Counted from the first letter of the stretch, positions 9,155-19,454 are shown. The stretch: DNA of 34,920 nucleotides from Pseudobdellovibrionaceae bacterium (GCA_019637895.1 JAHBUU010000014.1:1-34920), one strand, 5' to 3'. Notes: a model not told the origin generated them from the letters alone. A program made the numbers and translations.

Positions 9155-9311
9155 GAGACCTCCTCGAGAGAGCTTGAGTCCGATTCGACGAAAGTCAATG
9201 CGAGCCTTCCATCCTCGTTCCACGAACCCGGACCAAAGAAAGACAAACAAAGTCTCCCCGTTGCAAACAAAGAAGCCCGGACGCACAATGAGAAAGCTAA
9301 GGAATTTCAAT

Positions 9312-10565
9312 ATGCAACGTCCGTTCTTGTTTTTTTTAGCCCTGCTGTGGACGACCGCCGTTCATTCCGCGCCATTGACCTGGGACCAGTGCGTTCAGTT
9401 GCTCAAAAAAAATAACGAAGAGCTCATTTCCATGCGAGCCAACCTCGAGGCCGCCGAGTTCCGCGAAGGCTCGGCCAGTGCCGGTTTCTTTCCGCAGATT
9501 TCAGGAAATCTTTCTTACAATAAAACAGAAACACAGGCCCCGACCCCCGGTGAATCCGAAGGTTATGGCGCGGGAATCAGTCTGTCACAAAACCTCTTTG
9601 CCGGTCTCTCGGACTCGGCGAAAAGACGCCAAGCCAAAGCCAACACGGCGGTGACACAGAAAGATCTCGAGCTTCTCGAAGCAAGGCTCAGCAAAGACCT
9701 CAAGGTGGCTTACGAAAACTATCTTTTTGCGGAAAGATCCATCCAACTGCGGGAATCCATCGTCAACCGCAGGCAAGAAAACGTTCGCCTCGTCGACCTT
9801 CGCTTTCAAAGCGGACGCGAAAACAAAGGATCGGTGCTTTTATCAAAAGCCAATCTCAGTGAGGCCAAACTCGATGTCACGCAAGCCCAGCTGATGCTTC
9901 GCTCCTCCCGGGCCACTCTAGCCAAGATCCTTGGAATCGATGACCACGAAAGCGTCGAGGTCACAGGTGACATCCCCGTCTCGGAGCCACCGGCTGTCGA
10001 TCTGAGGCTAGCCCCTCTGTCACTCACAACTCCATCGGTTGAAAAAGCCCGGGCCCAAGAAGACATTGCGCAAGCAGGTCTCACGATCTCGCGATCAGGA
10101 TTCATGCCTTCGCTCACCGTCAGCGCGGGCATCAATCGTTCGGACACCGAGTTCTTCCCCGAGGCCAACAAAAATTGGACCGTCGGAGCGACCTTGAACA
10201 TTCCTCTTTTCAGCGGCGGACGGGACTACTATGAAACCCGGGCGCAGAGCCGGGCTCTTTTGTCCGCCATTCAGCAAAGGGTCAAATCCCAGAGGGATAG
10301 CCTGGTTTCCTTGGAAGCAGCCTTGAGCGAATACATCCAAGCCGTGGAAAGAGTGCGCGTGAACAAAGAATTTCTGGATGCCACTATGGTCAGAGCCGAG
10401 ATCGGACGCATGAGATACAACAACGGACTCGTCAGCTTCGATGATTGGTACAATATCGAAAACGAGCTGATCAATCGCCAGAAGGGACATCTCGACAGCC
10501 GTCGTGACCGTGTTCACAAAGAAGCGGCCTGGGAAGAGGTCCAAGGGAAAGGAGTTCTCCGATGA
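9312..10565 (+). CDS. TolC-family outer-membrane efflux protein
   Basis: 417 aa from ATG 9312, which follows AAGGAA at good spacing and opens a signal peptide (MQRPFLFFLALLWTTAVHSA); an earlier ATG at 9288 lacks a site. TolC proteins form the trimeric outer-membrane and periplasmic channel of tripartite pumps. The mature N-terminus LTWDQCVQLLKKNNEEL and the two long alpha-helical repeats are typical. The small strand elements (GAGISLSQNLFAG and VGATLNIPLFSGG) sit where the barrel strands fall in each repeat. Its stop overlaps the start of the adaptor gene by 4 bases, so all three pump parts are translated from one message. Confidence 0.93.
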   Translation: MQRPFLFFLALLWTTAVHSAPLTWDQCVQLLKKNNEELISMRANLEAAEFREGSASAGFFPQISGNLSYNKTETQAPTPGESEGYGAGISLSQNLFAGLSDSAKRRQAKANTAVTQKDLELLEARLSKDLKVAYENYLFAERSIQLRESIVNRRQENVRLVDLRFQSGRENKGSVLLSKANLSEAKLDVTQAQLMLRSSRATLAKILGIDDHESVEVTGDIPVSEPPAVDLRLAPLSLTTPSVEKARAQEDIAQAGLTISRSGFMPSLTVSAGINRSDTEFFPEANKNWTVGATLNIPLFSGGRDYYETRAQSRALLSAIQQRVKSQRDSLVSLEAALSEYIQAVERVRVNKEFLDATMVRAEIGRMRYNNGLVSFDDWYNIENELINRQKGHLDSRRDRVHKEAAWEEVQGKGVLR

Positions 10566-11527
10566 GGAAAGGCTCCAAAACGACTCTGCTTGCCATCGGT
10601 GCTCTGCTCCTTCTCCTCGTGGGCGGAGGCACTTTCTATGTCCTCAAGCCAGCCAAAGAGGAGGCTCCGCGTGAGTTCACTCTCAAGAACGGCGATTTGG
10701 AAGTTTCGATCCTTGCCACAGGCGAGGTGAAACCGGAAAACCGCCTCGAGATCAAGCCGCCGCTCGCGGGCAGGATCGACGAAGTTCTGGTTCGCGAAGG
10801 TCAATCCGTCAAAGCCGGCCAAGTCCTTGCCTGGATGAGTTCCAATGAAAGGGCCGCCTTGCTGGATGCCGCCCGCGCCAAAGGCGAAGAGGAAGTAAAG
10901 TATTGGGAGAATCTGTATCGGCCGATCCCGATCGTCGCTCCTCTTGCAGGAACTGTGATTTATCGGAACGTCGAATCGGGACAGACCTTTGACACCGGTG
11001 CCGCGATCTTTGCGATGTCCGATCGCCTGCTGGTGAAAGCTCAGGTGGACGAAACTGACCTTGCACAGATCATTCTCAAACAGCGCACTCGGGTGATTCT
11101 GGACGCCTATCCAAAAAATCCGATGAGTGGCCACGTCCATAAAATTTCTTATGAATCCAAGATGGCCAACAACGTCACCACTTACACGGTGGATATCCTG
11201 ACGGACGAGATTCCCTCGTTCATGAGAAGCGGAATGACCGCCAATGTCGCCTTTATCTTGGATTCAAAAAAAGACGTTTTGATCATTCCTGCTGAAGCGG
11301 TCATTCAACGCGGAGAAAACCAGTTCGCCGTCGTCAAAACAGCGGACAAAGCCGTCGAAAAGCCGATTCAAACCGGCCTCTCGGACGGAAAAAACAGCGA
11401 AATCCTGAGCGGTCTTTCGGCCGGTGACATCGTGCTTTCGCCTCGGCTCTCGACGGGCTCTGGAAGCAAAACAAATCGCAGCCCTTTCGGATTCGGGGGC
11501 CCACCACCGGGCGGCGGCCGACGATGA
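10562..11527 (+). CDS. MacA-like periplasmic adaptor (short-hairpin HlyD/RND family)
   Basis: 321 aa; the membrane-fusion protein of a tripartite ABC export system. It has an N-terminal membrane anchor ([22 protein letters not shown]). A lipoyl half ([20 protein letters not shown]) is followed by only about 27 residues before the second half ([18 protein letters not shown]). Canonical MacA has a hairpin of about 80 residues there that reaches TolC. A beta-barrel (VDETDLAQI) and a membrane-proximal domain follow, with a Gly/Pro-rich tail ([12 protein letters not shown]). It overlaps both neighbours by 4 bases. Its reduced hairpin is shared with the paralogue at 16055-16999. Confidence 0.92.
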   Translation: MRKGSKTTLLAIGALLLLLVGGGTFYVLKPAKEEAPREFTLKNGDLEVSILATGEVKPENRLEIKPPLAGRIDEVLVREGQSVKAGQVLAWMSSNERAALLDAARAKGEEEVKYWENLYRPIPIVAPLAGTVIYRNVESGQTFDTGAAIFAMSDRLLVKAQVDETDLAQIILKQRTRVILDAYPKNPMSGHVHKISYESKMANNVTTYTVDILTDEIPSFMRSGMTANVAFILDSKKDVLIIPAEAVIQRGENQFAVVKTADKAVEKPIQTGLSDGKNSEILSGLSAGDIVLSPRLSTGSGSKTNRSPFGFGGPPPGGGRR

Positions 11528-13482
11528 GCATGATCGAGGTCAGTCGCCTCACCAAAGAATACACGATGGGCCACAACGTGGTTCAAGCCCTGAAGGGTGT
11601 TAGCCTGTCCATCGAGGAAGGCGACTTCGTCGCGATCATGGGGCCTTCCGGAAGCGGAAAATCCACACTCATGCAAATTCTGGGTCTGTTGGATGTTCCA
11701 AGCGACGGATCCTATCGCCTGCTCGATCGCGAGGTCTCGGGACTGTCCGAAGACGAACTTGCGATCCTTCGTCGTGATAAGGTTGGATTCATTTTCCAAC
11801 AATTCAATCTTTTGCCTCGAATGTCGGCGGTTGAAAATGTCGCCTTGCCTCTGCTCTATTCGAAAAAAGAACAAGGCCTTGAAGGTTCGCTGAAGCTCCT
11901 TGAACAGGTCGGCCTAGGTTCACGCGCTGACCACCAACCAAACGAGCTTTCCGGCGGACAACAGCAGCGTGTAGCCATTGCCAGATCCTTGGTGAATCGT
12001 CCGCGATTGATCTTTGCCGATGAGCCGACGGGAAATTTGGACTCTAAAAGTGAGATTGAAATCATGGAGACCCTGCATCGACTGAACGATCAGGGAATCA
12101 CCATCGTCATCGTCACCCATGCCGAAGAAATCGGTCAGCAGGCAAAGCGCCTGATCCGCATGCGAGACGGAGAAATCCAATCCGATGTTCGAAATGCGCC
12201 TCTGCCAAATATTTCAAAAAGCTCTTCTCAGGAGTCCACACCGCCCACCAGAGCGGAGGGCATCGACTGGAAAGAGTATTCGGAGTTTTTCAAACAGGGC
12301 ATGAAGACCCTGTGGGCAAGCAAGGTCCGGACCTTTTTATCGATGCTGGGGATTTTGATCGGTGTCGCCGCCGTCGTCACCATGCTTGCCCTAGGAACCG
12401 GGGCGCAGAAGGCCGTCGAAGAACAGCTCACTTCGCTGGGTTCAAATCTGCTGGTGCTCCGGCCTGGTGCCTACCGAATTGGCGGGATCATGCAGGAAAG
12501 CAGCGTCACTCGCCTGACGCCCGAAGATGCCACGGCGATTCGTGGGCTTCCCAATGTCTCTGCCGTCGTCACTGTCGTGAATGGCAAGGCGCAGGCGACC
12601 TATCAGAACAAAAACTGGAATACCCAGGTTCAAGGGACGACCCCGTCCTATCCTTCGATGCACGCCGCAGAACCCGTGATTGGTCGCTTCTTCACCGAAG
12701 ACGAAGAGCAAAAGCGAGCCCGGGTCGCCGTGATCGGCGTGACCGTCGCCAGAGAACTCTTCGGAGAAGCGAGTCCTCTTGGGGAAATGATCAAGCTCAA
12801 CAAGGTGATCTTTCAGGTCATCGGCGTGTTGCCTGAAAAAGGAGCCAGCGGCTTTCGTGATCAGGACGATATCATCATTATCCCAACCTCGACGGCCATG
12901 AGACGCCTGTTCGGGAAAACCTACGTCGATAATATCGAGATCCAAGCGGCCAACGCCGAATCCACAGCCCTCGTCGAAAAGATGACTTTGGATATCATGA
13001 GAGAACGGAAAAGAATCCCTCCGTCCAGAGGAGAAGACGCTTTCACCATTCGAAACATGGCCGATATCCAGGCGGCCCTGTCCGCAACGAGCAAAACCAT
13101 GTCCATGCTTCTCGCCTCCATCGCCGCGATCTCGTTGGTGGTCGGAGGCATCGGCATCATGAACATCATGCTGGTGTCAGTGACCGAACGAACCAAAGAA
13201 ATCGGTTTGCGGAAAGCCATCGGTGCGAAACGAAGTGACATTCTTTTGCAGTTCCTAATCGAGTCCATCGCCATCTCGGCCTTTGGAGGCTTGATCGGCG
13301 TTATTCTTGGATGTGCGGCATCCATTCTGCTAAGTCAGGTTGCGGGATGGGCGGTTTCGATTTCCATCGAATCGATTCTGGTTTCTTTCTTTTTCTCAGC
13401 AGCGATCGGCGTCGCTTTTGGTATCTATCCGGCTCGCAAGGCCTCGCTCCGTCATCCGATCGAAGCCCTGAGATACGAATGA
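11524..13482 (+). CDS. MacB-like ABC transporter, ATPase-permease fusion
   Basis: 652 aa, close to E. coli MacB (648). The N-terminal ATPase has Walker [10 protein letters not shown] (about residue 40), the signature [15 protein letters not shown] (about 140) and Walker [13 protein letters not shown] (about 160). After a linker (about 230-260) come a first membrane segment ([20 protein letters not shown]), a large MacB-type periplasmic core, and three C-terminal FtsX-type segments with the conserved [16 protein letters not shown] loop. Such mechanotransmission transporters push periplasmic substrates (lipoproteins, peptides, toxins, macrolides) through TolC. The substrate is not predictable. 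It is the last gene of the TolC-adaptor-MacB operon. Confidence 0.95.
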   Translation: MSMIEVSRLTKEYTMGHNVVQALKGVSLSIEEGDFVAIMGPSGSGKSTLMQILGLLDVPSDGSYRLLDREVSGLSEDELAILRRDKVGFIFQQFNLLPRMSAVENVALPLLYSKKEQGLEGSLKLLEQVGLGSRADHQPNELSGGQQQRVAIARSLVNRPRLIFADEPTGNLDSKSEIEIMETLHRLNDQGITIVIVTHAEEIGQQAKRLIRMRDGEIQSDVRNAPLPNISKSSSQESTPPTRAEGIDWKEYSEFFKQGMKTLWASKVRTFLSMLGILIGVAAVVTMLALGTGAQKAVEEQLTSLGSNLLVLRPGAYRIGGIMQESSVTRLTPEDATAIRGLPNVSAVVTVVNGKAQATYQNKNWNTQVQGTTPSYPSMHAAEPVIGRFFTEDEEQKRARVAVIGVTVARELFGEASPLGEMIKLNKVIFQVIGVLPEKGASGFRDQDDIIIIPTSTAMRRLFGKTYVDNIEIQAANAESTALVEKMTLDIMRERKRIPPSRGEDAFTIRNMADIQAALSATSKTMSMLLASIAAISLVVGGIGIMNIMLVSVTERTKEIGLRKAIGAKRSDILLQFLIESIAISAFGGLIGVILGCAASILLSQVAGWAVSISIESILVSFFFSAAIGVAFGIYPARKASLRHPIEALRYE

Positions 13483-13489
13483 CCGGCCC

Positions 13490-15781
13490 TTAACGGGCTG
13501 TCGTCACAAGATGAAAAGACGCGGCTCTCAGATCCCGCGAGTTTGCACCGACCATGACTTGGAATTCGCCAGCTTCGGCCATCCACTTCATTCCCTTGCC
13601 ATAAAACTTCAGATCTTCGGCAGAGAGTTCGAAACTGAGCTCTTTGCTTTCTCCCTTTTTCAGGAAAACCTTTTGATAGCCTCGCAGTTGCTTGAGAGGT
13701 CTTGTCACGGAACTCACCAGATCGCGAACGTACAGTTGAACAACTTCTTCGCCATCGCGATCACCGACGTTTGCAACCGTCACTTTGACGTTCAATTTTT
13801 GGTTCAACTTGATTCGCGCAGTACTCAGCTTGGGTTCCGAGATCTCGAATTTCGTATAACTCAAACCCCAGCCAAATGGATAAAGAGCCTCGTTGGACAC
13901 ATCGAGATACTTTGACGTGTACTTTTGTTTCGCGTCAAAGGGACGGCCCGTATTTTTCATCGAATAATAGACGGGAATCTGCCCCTCGTTCACAGGGAAG
14001 CTCATCGGCAATTTTCCAGAAGGGTTTTCATCCCCAAAGAGAAGCGCCGCAATCGCAGGACCAGCTTCGGTTCCCAAAAACCAGGTCTCAAGAATCGAAT
14101 GCGCCAAGGCGGTCTCCAGCTCCAGAGCCAAAGGACGCCCGTTGAAAAGAACCAGAACAACAGGTTTCCCCAGCTTGGCGATGGCCTTGAGAAGCTCTTG
14201 TTGGTTCTCGGGCAAGCGGATACGGCTGCGGGAGGCGGCCTCGCCGGACATGCCTTGGGATTCGCCAAGCGCCATGACGATGACATCGGCTTTCTTAGCG
14301 ACGGCCAGCGCTTCGTCGATCAACTTTTGCGGCGAGCGGGAATCGATTTCTAAATTCCCCCCGTGCTCATTCAGAAAATCAATCAATCTGGGATCGTCGG
14401 TGACATTGGCGCCCTTGGCCTTGAGCAGCTTCACTTTTCCTTCTGAGGCCTGCTGAAGACCTTCTTCCAGACTCACCGCTTGTTTCCAGTCACCGGCGCC
14501 AGACCAGTTACCGATCTGATCTCGCTTGTTGTCGGCAAAGGGGCCGATCAAAGCGATGGTGCCTGACTTTTTTAGAGGGAGAACGTTTTTGTCATTCTTC
14601 AGCAAGACGGCCGACTTACGAGCGATCTGACGAGCATGCGCCCGGTGCTCTGGGGTGAGCAGGGATTTTTTGGCCCGCTCTTCGTCGCTGTAGCGATAAG
14701 GATCTTCGAAAAGCCCCAGACGGTATTTCGCCTCGAGAACGCGTCGAACAGCCAGATCCAAATCGCGAACTTTGATTCGTCCGTCTTTGACCAGCTGGAC
14801 GATATGATTGGAGTAAAGCCCTCCCTGCATATCCATGTCGAGACCCGCATTGAAGGCCAGATCAACAGCCGATTTTTCATCAGCAGCCACACCATGAGGG
14901 ATCAACTCATTCACCGCCGTATAATCGGCAACGACAAAACCTTTGAATTTCCATTTCCCCCGCAGAAGATCGGTCAACAGATCGCGGTTCGCCGAACTCG
15001 GAACTCCGCCGATTTCATTGAACGACGTCATGACCGTCATCGCTCCGGCCTTCACCGCCGCCTCATAAGGAGGCATATAAGTTTCAAACAGCTCTCGTTC
15101 GCTCATGTCGACGACGTTATAGTCACGTCCCCCCTGAGGGGCACCATAGGCTGCAAAGTGCTTCACACAAGCAAGGACCGTCTCGGTCGATGAGAGATCT
15201 TTGCCCTGAAAGCCGCGAACCCGGGCCTCTGCGATTCTTGAACCCAACCAAGGGTCTTCGCCCGCTCCCTCACTGACCCGACCCCAGCGAGGATCACGAC
15301 TGACATCGGCCATCGGAGCGAAAGTCCAATGAACACCATCCGCCGAGGCCTCACGAGCCGCGATCCGAGCCGATTCTTCGATCAATCCCAAATCCCAACT
15401 GGCGCTCTCGCCGAGAGGAATCGGAAAAATCGTACGGTGACCATGGATCACGTCATAACCGAAAATCAGAGGAATTTTGAGACGGGTCTTTTCGACGGCC
15501 AAGGTTTGCAGCTCGCGAGTAAAGGCCGGAGTGTAGGCATTGAAGATCGAACCCACTCTCCCTTTCAGGATGTCTTCTTTGTAATTGTCCTTCAGGCTCG
15601 CTCCGGTCTGAGCCATATCTGCGCTATATTGGGTCAACTGCCCGGCCTTTTCCTCGACGGTCATCCGACTGATCAGGCGATCCAGGAAGGGCTTCATCGC
15701 GGATTCTTTCGGGGCCGCCCATGCCGAGGCAGAAGCGAAAATCAGGATCATCGAAGGCAGGTGGCGAAAGATCGACTTCAT
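13490..15781 (-). CDS. bglX: Periplasmic beta-glucosidase, GH3 (BglX-like)
   Basis: 763 aa, the size of E. coli BglX. A signal peptide (SIFRHLPSMILIFASASAWA) precedes a GH3 TIM barrel with the substrate loops KHFAAYGAPQGGRDYN and a probable nucleophile Asp in GFVVADYTAV (about residue 285). A GH3 C-terminal alpha/beta domain follows (GESQGMSGEAASRSRI), then a fibronectin-III-like domain (EEVVQLYVRD). I chose ATG 15781 over the GTG three bases upstream because GAGAGGA is well spaced from it. It hydrolyses terminal beta-linked glucose. The nearby GH144-like gene suggests, but does not prove, a beta-1,2-glucan substrate. Confidence 0.93.
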   Translation of the reverse strand: MKSIFRHLPSMILIFASASAWAAPKESAMKPFLDRLISRMTVEEKAGQLTQYSADMAQTGASLKDNYKEDILKGRVGSIFNAYTPAFTRELQTLAVEKTRLKIPLIFGYDVIHGHRTIFPIPLGESASWDLGLIEESARIAAREASADGVHWTFAPMADVSRDPRWGRVSEGAGEDPWLGSRIAEARVRGFQGKDLSSTETVLACVKHFAAYGAPQGGRDYNVVDMSERELFETYMPPYEAAVKAGAMTVMTSFNEIGGVPSSANRDLLTDLLRGKWKFKGFVVADYTAVNELIPHGVAADEKSAVDLAFNAGLDMDMQGGLYSNHIVQLVKDGRIKVRDLDLAVRRVLEAKYRLGLFEDPYRYSDEERAKKSLLTPEHRAHARQIARKSAVLLKNDKNVLPLKKSGTIALIGPFADNKRDQIGNWSGAGDWKQAVSLEEGLQQASEGKVKLLKAKGANVTDDPRLIDFLNEHGGNLEIDSRSPQKLIDEALAVAKKADVIVMALGESQGMSGEAASRSRIRLPENQQELLKAIAKLGKPVVLVLFNGRPLALELETALAHSILETWFLGTEAGPAIAALLFGDENPSGKLPMSFPVNEGQIPVYYSMKNTGRPFDAKQKYTSKYLDVSNEALYPFGWGLSYTKFEISEPKLSTARIKLNQKLNVKVTVANVGDRDGEEVVQLYVRDLVSSVTRPLKQLRGYQKVFLKKGESKELSFELSAEDLKFYGKGMKWMAEAGEFQVMVGANSRDLRAASFHLVTTAR

Positions 15782-16054
15782 CACTAGGTCCTCTCTTCAG
15801 AGTTGTCGAAACTTTGGACAGGGTTCATCTTTTGATAACTCATTTCCGGCGCCCTTTCGAGATGATTCCTTGCAAGATTTTCAGGAGTCCTTTAAGCCCT
15901 TCTACGCGCCTGTCGAAAATTTGCGTTTTCTTCGTGCTCAGAGGAAAATGCCACCCGAACGACACCGTTTGCGATGCGGCGTGGAGGATATTTGAACCCC
16001 TCAAAAGTGGCGACCATTTTGACTCATTGGGAATTCCCCTTGCGCGGCACTCTT

Positions 16055-16999
16055 ATGGATCTCCCGCGCAGCCGTTGGATTCCCCTGAGTGTCGCGCTTG
16101 TGCTGTTCGGCGGTCTGTCGGCTTTGGCCGTGCACTCTTTCTCTGGAAATCCTGATTATCGCGAGATCGTTCCGAAAAGAGGAGACCTGGCGGCATCCAT
16201 CCTGGCGTCGGGCCGCGTGCAGCCCGATAACCGTGTCGACATCAAGGCACCCATCCCCGGTCGCGTCGAAAAAATCCTCGTCAAAGAAGGCGATCAGGTC
16301 AAAAAAGGCGAGATCCTACTTTGGATGAGTTCCAGCGAACGTGCCGCCATTCTGGATGCGGCTCGACTGATCGGACCTCAAGAGGTCGAACACTGGGAAA
16401 AACGCAATCCGGCCACACCGGTCATTGCTCCTGTCGACGGCCTGATCATCCAACGCAATATCGAACCTGGTCAGGCCTTCGGAACAGCCGATGCAATCCT
16501 CGTTCTGTCAGATCGCTTCGTCATCGAAGCTCCCGTCGATGAAACGGATGTCTCCCGCATCCAAGAAAATCAGGCGGCGACGACCACCCTCGATGCCTTC
16601 CCCGATCACCCCCTGGAATCGAAAGTCCTCCGAGTCGCGCATGAATCGAAAACCGTGAACAACGTGACGACTTACATGATGGAGATCGAACTCAAAGAAG
16701 TGCCGGCTTTTGTTCGAGTCGGTATGACCGCCAATGTGAGCTTTCAGATCGCTGCCAAGAAAGATGCTTTGCTGATTCCGTCTGAGGCCCTGAAGGCGAC
16801 TGAAAATGAAATTTACGTCCTGGTCGGAAATCCTGGCAGCGGGAAACCTGAAAAGCGCATCATTCAGATCGGTCTCACCGATGGAACCACCACCGAGGTC
16901 ATCGCGGGTCTCAAGGAAAACGAAGTGGTTTACATCCCTGTCGTCGAGCCCCTCGGGAAAACACCCAAAGCAAAACCTCGTTCAATTCTGTCTCTTTGA
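16055..16999 (+). CDS. Orphan MacA-like periplasmic adaptor, short hairpin
   Basis: About 314 aa from ATG 16055, matching the length of its paralogue at 10562-11527. In-frame alternatives are ATG 15974 and TTG 15992; the latter follows GGAGG, so the start is unsettled. It has an anchor segment (WIPLSVALVLFGGLSALAV), a lipoyl domain split by only about 27 residues, and a barrel with VDETDVSRI. It shares whole blocks with the MacA-like protein (LxWMSSxERAAxLDAAR, HESKxxNNVTTYxxxI, VRVGMTANVSF). No transporter gene lies beside it, so it may be an alternative adaptor for the MacB-type pump 2.5 kb upstream. Confidence 0.88.
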   Translation: MDLPRSRWIPLSVALVLFGGLSALAVHSFSGNPDYREIVPKRGDLAASILASGRVQPDNRVDIKAPIPGRVEKILVKEGDQVKKGEILLWMSSSERAAILDAARLIGPQEVEHWEKRNPATPVIAPVDGLIIQRNIEPGQAFGTADAILVLSDRFVIEAPVDETDVSRIQENQAATTTLDAFPDHPLESKVLRVAHESKTVNNVTTYMMEIELKEVPAFVRVGMTANVSFQIAAKKDALLIPSEALKATENEIYVLVGNPGSGKPEKRIIQIGLTDGTTTEVIAGLKENEVVYIPVVEPLGKTPKAKPRSILSL

Positions 17000-17003
17000 A
17001 AAA

Positions 17004-18440
17004 TCAGTGAGTTTGAGCCTGCACGACCGTGTCTGGAACAGCTTCGAGCTGCGACGTCTCGGGCTTTTTCGCAGGAGCAGGAGCCGGAGCCGGTGCCGCC
17101 GGTGTCACCTCGGGTTTAACCGACTCGGGTGACGGAGCCAAAGCCGGAGGAACCATCGGCGGTGGCGCATGAGCTGAAGTGGCTCGGCTGGCCCGCTCGA
17201 GCCCCTTCTTGATCTCTGGGATCTCCATGAAGGTCTTCCAGATCGAGGTCTCGTAGTCGGTATTGACCAAGCTCATGTAGGCTGGGCCCACCGTGATTCC
17301 CAAAACCATGTTCGAGAACCAATCTTTGTCCAAATCCACGCTATCGACGAATCCGTACTTACCCCAAACGCGGTCTTTGTAGGGGCCTTCCAGCCACTTC
17401 GTCGCATCAGATAAAACTTCGGAGGGGGAAAAGACCAAGGAACCAAGAGCACAGCCGATGCAGACTGTGCTTGAGTGTTTCACGGCATCATAAACACCAT
17501 AAGAAACATTCGGCGCATCGCCTGCGCTAAAGCCCCAAAAGCCTTCTTTCAAACTTTTGTATTTCGCATCGGGTTTTGCCATGTCCCGATGAACCCGGGT
17601 GATGGCGACACTGTTGTCGAAATAGTTTTTGAACGAGTCGTTGAACGTCCTGAAGTCGATGAACAACTGAGAGTACTGGTGAACGAACAAGGCCTGATCA
17701 AGACCCATCACTTCACGTTCACCGATTTTTTCAGTGGAGCGCTGCCATTCGGTCCATGTCGAGATCGGAAGAGGATTCGTCGGATGTCCAAGCCCCAAAA
17801 CCAAAAGGATCATCTGCTCGGCGTACATGGTCCACTGGGTTTTGACGTACCCGGTTTCCTCGAAGTACCCCATGCTGAGTGTGCGCTTGTTCGGGAGCGC
17901 GCCCCCATCAGTCAAAGGATCGTAAAAATCAATATCCTGATAAATCTTGTGCACGATCGGTGCGAACTCGGCCTTGGGATAAACTTGAGCCGCATACAAA
18001 GCTCCGGCCATGAACAAAGCCGTATCGATGGTCGAGTATTCCGATTTCCAGGCCCTGGCCCCGGTCTCCCAATCGACCCAGTGTAGGAACCAGCCTTTAC
18101 GGCGAGGAACGCTGTCACGGGCGAATTTCATCACCTTGAGAGCATATTGCTGAGCCATTGCCGGCTCGACGAGTCCCTGAGTCGAGGCATGAGTCACGAC
18201 CGCCAGACCGAATCCGGTCGCCGCAATCGAGGCCACCCGATCCGTATCCAGCGGAGCCGTGCTGAAGTTATCGGCCTTGTCGCGCACCATGCCCGTTTTC
18301 GGATGTGCGTTCTCCAAAAAGTAATTCAAGGCCGTGCGAGCGATTCTTTGTTTGATTTCATCTTGTGTCAGCTGTGCCGAAGCCGGAGCGGCGGCCAAAA
18401 CAAAGCACAGGAAAAACAGTCCCTTACATAGGAGCTTCAA
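17004..18440 (-). CDS. Glucoamylase-like secreted protein (GH144/COG5368-like)
   Basis: About 478 aa starting at TTG 18440, which follows GGAGGG and gives a clean signal peptide (KLLCKGLFFLCFVLAAAPASA). The body is an (alpha/alpha)-barrel-like protein with family-type motifs: ALNYFLENAHPKTGMVRDK, SIAATGFGLAVVTHA, GWFLHWVDWETGARAW, EYSTIDTALFMAGALYA, and WGFSAGDAPNVSYGVYD. Related proteins include endo-beta-1,2-glucanases of GH144. The last about 70 residues are a Pro/Ala-rich tail (APAPAPAPAKKPE), probably a periplasmic or wall-spanning linker. It is convergent with the adaptor gene, 4 bases away. The catalytic acid cannot be pinned down by eye. Confidence 0.82.
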   Translation of the reverse strand: MKLLCKGLFFLCFVLAAAPASAQLTQDEIKQRIARTALNYFLENAHPKTGMVRDKADNFSTAPLDTDRVASIAATGFGLAVVTHASTQGLVEPAMAQQYALKVMKFARDSVPRRKGWFLHWVDWETGARAWKSEYSTIDTALFMAGALYAAQVYPKAEFAPIVHKIYQDIDFYDPLTDGGALPNKRTLSMGYFEETGYVKTQWTMYAEQMILLVLGLGHPTNPLPISTWTEWQRSTEKIGEREVMGLDQALFVHQYSQLFIDFRTFNDSFKNYFDNSVAITRVHRDMAKPDAKYKSLKEGFWGFSAGDAPNVSYGVYDAVKHSSTVCIGCALGSLVFSPSEVLSDATKWLEGPYKDRVWGKYGFVDSVDLDKDWFSNMVLGITVGPAYMSLVNTDYETSIWKTFMEIPEIKKGLERASRATSAHAPPPMVPPALAPSPESVKPEVTPAAPAPAPAPAKKPETSQLEAVPDTVVQAQTH

Positions 18441-18513
18441 GATGCCGCCCTCCGAGTCTTTCAATTCAAACTTTCCCTCGAAAAACTGTCAAGACAAGGG
18501 GGGAATTTCTCTC

Positions 18514-18542
18514 TTGAAATTGGCCGTCCGTCCCTTTATTTA
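18514..18542 (+). promoter_or_regulatory. Possible sigma70-like promoter for the JAMM gene
   Basis: TTGAAA at 18514-18519, a 17-base spacer, then TATTTA at 18537-18542. The -35 is good but the -10 matches only half of the consensus. It lies about 80 bases before the chosen GTG start of the downstream gene. Weak call. Confidence 0.3.
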
Positions 18543-18621
18543 GGTCCCAATCACGTGTTTTTGTCAGAACAGGCCCGCGTTATTGGAATGCAGGGCGTCC
18601 TTTGATGAAAGGTCGTTTCTT

Positions 18622-19431
18622 GTGAAACTCATCCTCTTTTCAAAAGCACTTCTCTTCATCGGGATTTTTGGATTGGCTCCTCGCATTTTGGCGGCCCGTT
18701 CCGATGGCTGCGCGGATCTGCGGCTGTCCAAACAAACGCTTCGTTCGACATCGACGGGCCTGACTTCGGTTTGGGTTTTTTCCGAAAAAGATTTTTCGCA
18801 AGGACCTTTCGTCCCCAGTTCGACCGCGGAAAAGTCCCACATCCAATGGGTTCGCCAACGAACCTCTTGGTCGTCTCGGGAGAATCTCCGAAACGGCATT
18901 CGTATTCGCCAGAAGACCGTCAATCAACTGCCTCGCCTGGATGTCTTTCGCCTCAGTCTCGAACGCGACATTCGCAATCTTTCAAAAGTCATCAATGGCT
19001 CGATCGGTCGGATTCGCCCTCTTCGCTGCATCGAAGGTTTGGCCTTTCGGGAATATTTAAGAATCGCGGATCTGCGTTCGCATCCTCAGGAGTTCCAGGC
19101 CATCTTCATGGAAAAAGACGGCGTCATCGCCATGCTTGGGGATTTTTATCGGAAAAAACCAAGTGACATCGTCGGCACCATGCCCTCGGCGGCCACCCTC
19201 AAATACAAAGCCCAGCTTGAACAAAAGGGATGGGTTTTCCACGCCCATTTGCACAATCATCCCTTCGACTTCACGAATACGTACGGGGATATCGGAGGAA
19301 GCCTGGCCCCCAGCGATCCCGATCTTGAGATTTATCTCTCTCAAAAACCGAGATACGCGTTGATCACGAACGGAATCGAGACAATCGAAATCCCACAGAA
19401 AGACTTCTCAAAATTTGAACGGGCAAAGTGA
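18622..19431 (+). CDS. Secreted protein with JAMM/MPN-like metalloprotease motif
   Basis: About 269 aa from GTG 18622, which follows AAAGG and opens a signal peptide (KLILFSKALLFIGIFGLAPRILA); the earlier ATG at 18583 adds charged residues and lacks a site. The C-terminal half carries HLHNHP followed about 16 residues later by APSDPDLE, fitting the JAMM pattern HxH...SxxD, with a candidate upstream Glu in FQAIFMEKDG. JAMM domains are zinc isopeptidases or peptidases (RadC-like and Mov34-like families). A secreted one is unusual. The N-terminal half (about residues 25-120) is unrecognised. The gene stands alone and is convergent with the GH26-like gene. Confidence 0.7.
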   Translation: MKLILFSKALLFIGIFGLAPRILAARSDGCADLRLSKQTLRSTSTGLTSVWVFSEKDFSQGPFVPSSTAEKSHIQWVRQRTSWSSRENLRNGIRIRQKTVNQLPRLDVFRLSLERDIRNLSKVINGSIGRIRPLRCIEGLAFREYLRIADLRSHPQEFQAIFMEKDGVIAMLGDFYRKKPSDIVGTMPSAATLKYKAQLEQKGWVFHAHLHNHPFDFTNTYGDIGGSLAPSDPDLEIYLSQKPRYALITNGIETIEIPQKDFSKFERAK

Positions 19432-19454
19432 AGTGTCGACTCCGCAAAGGAGAT

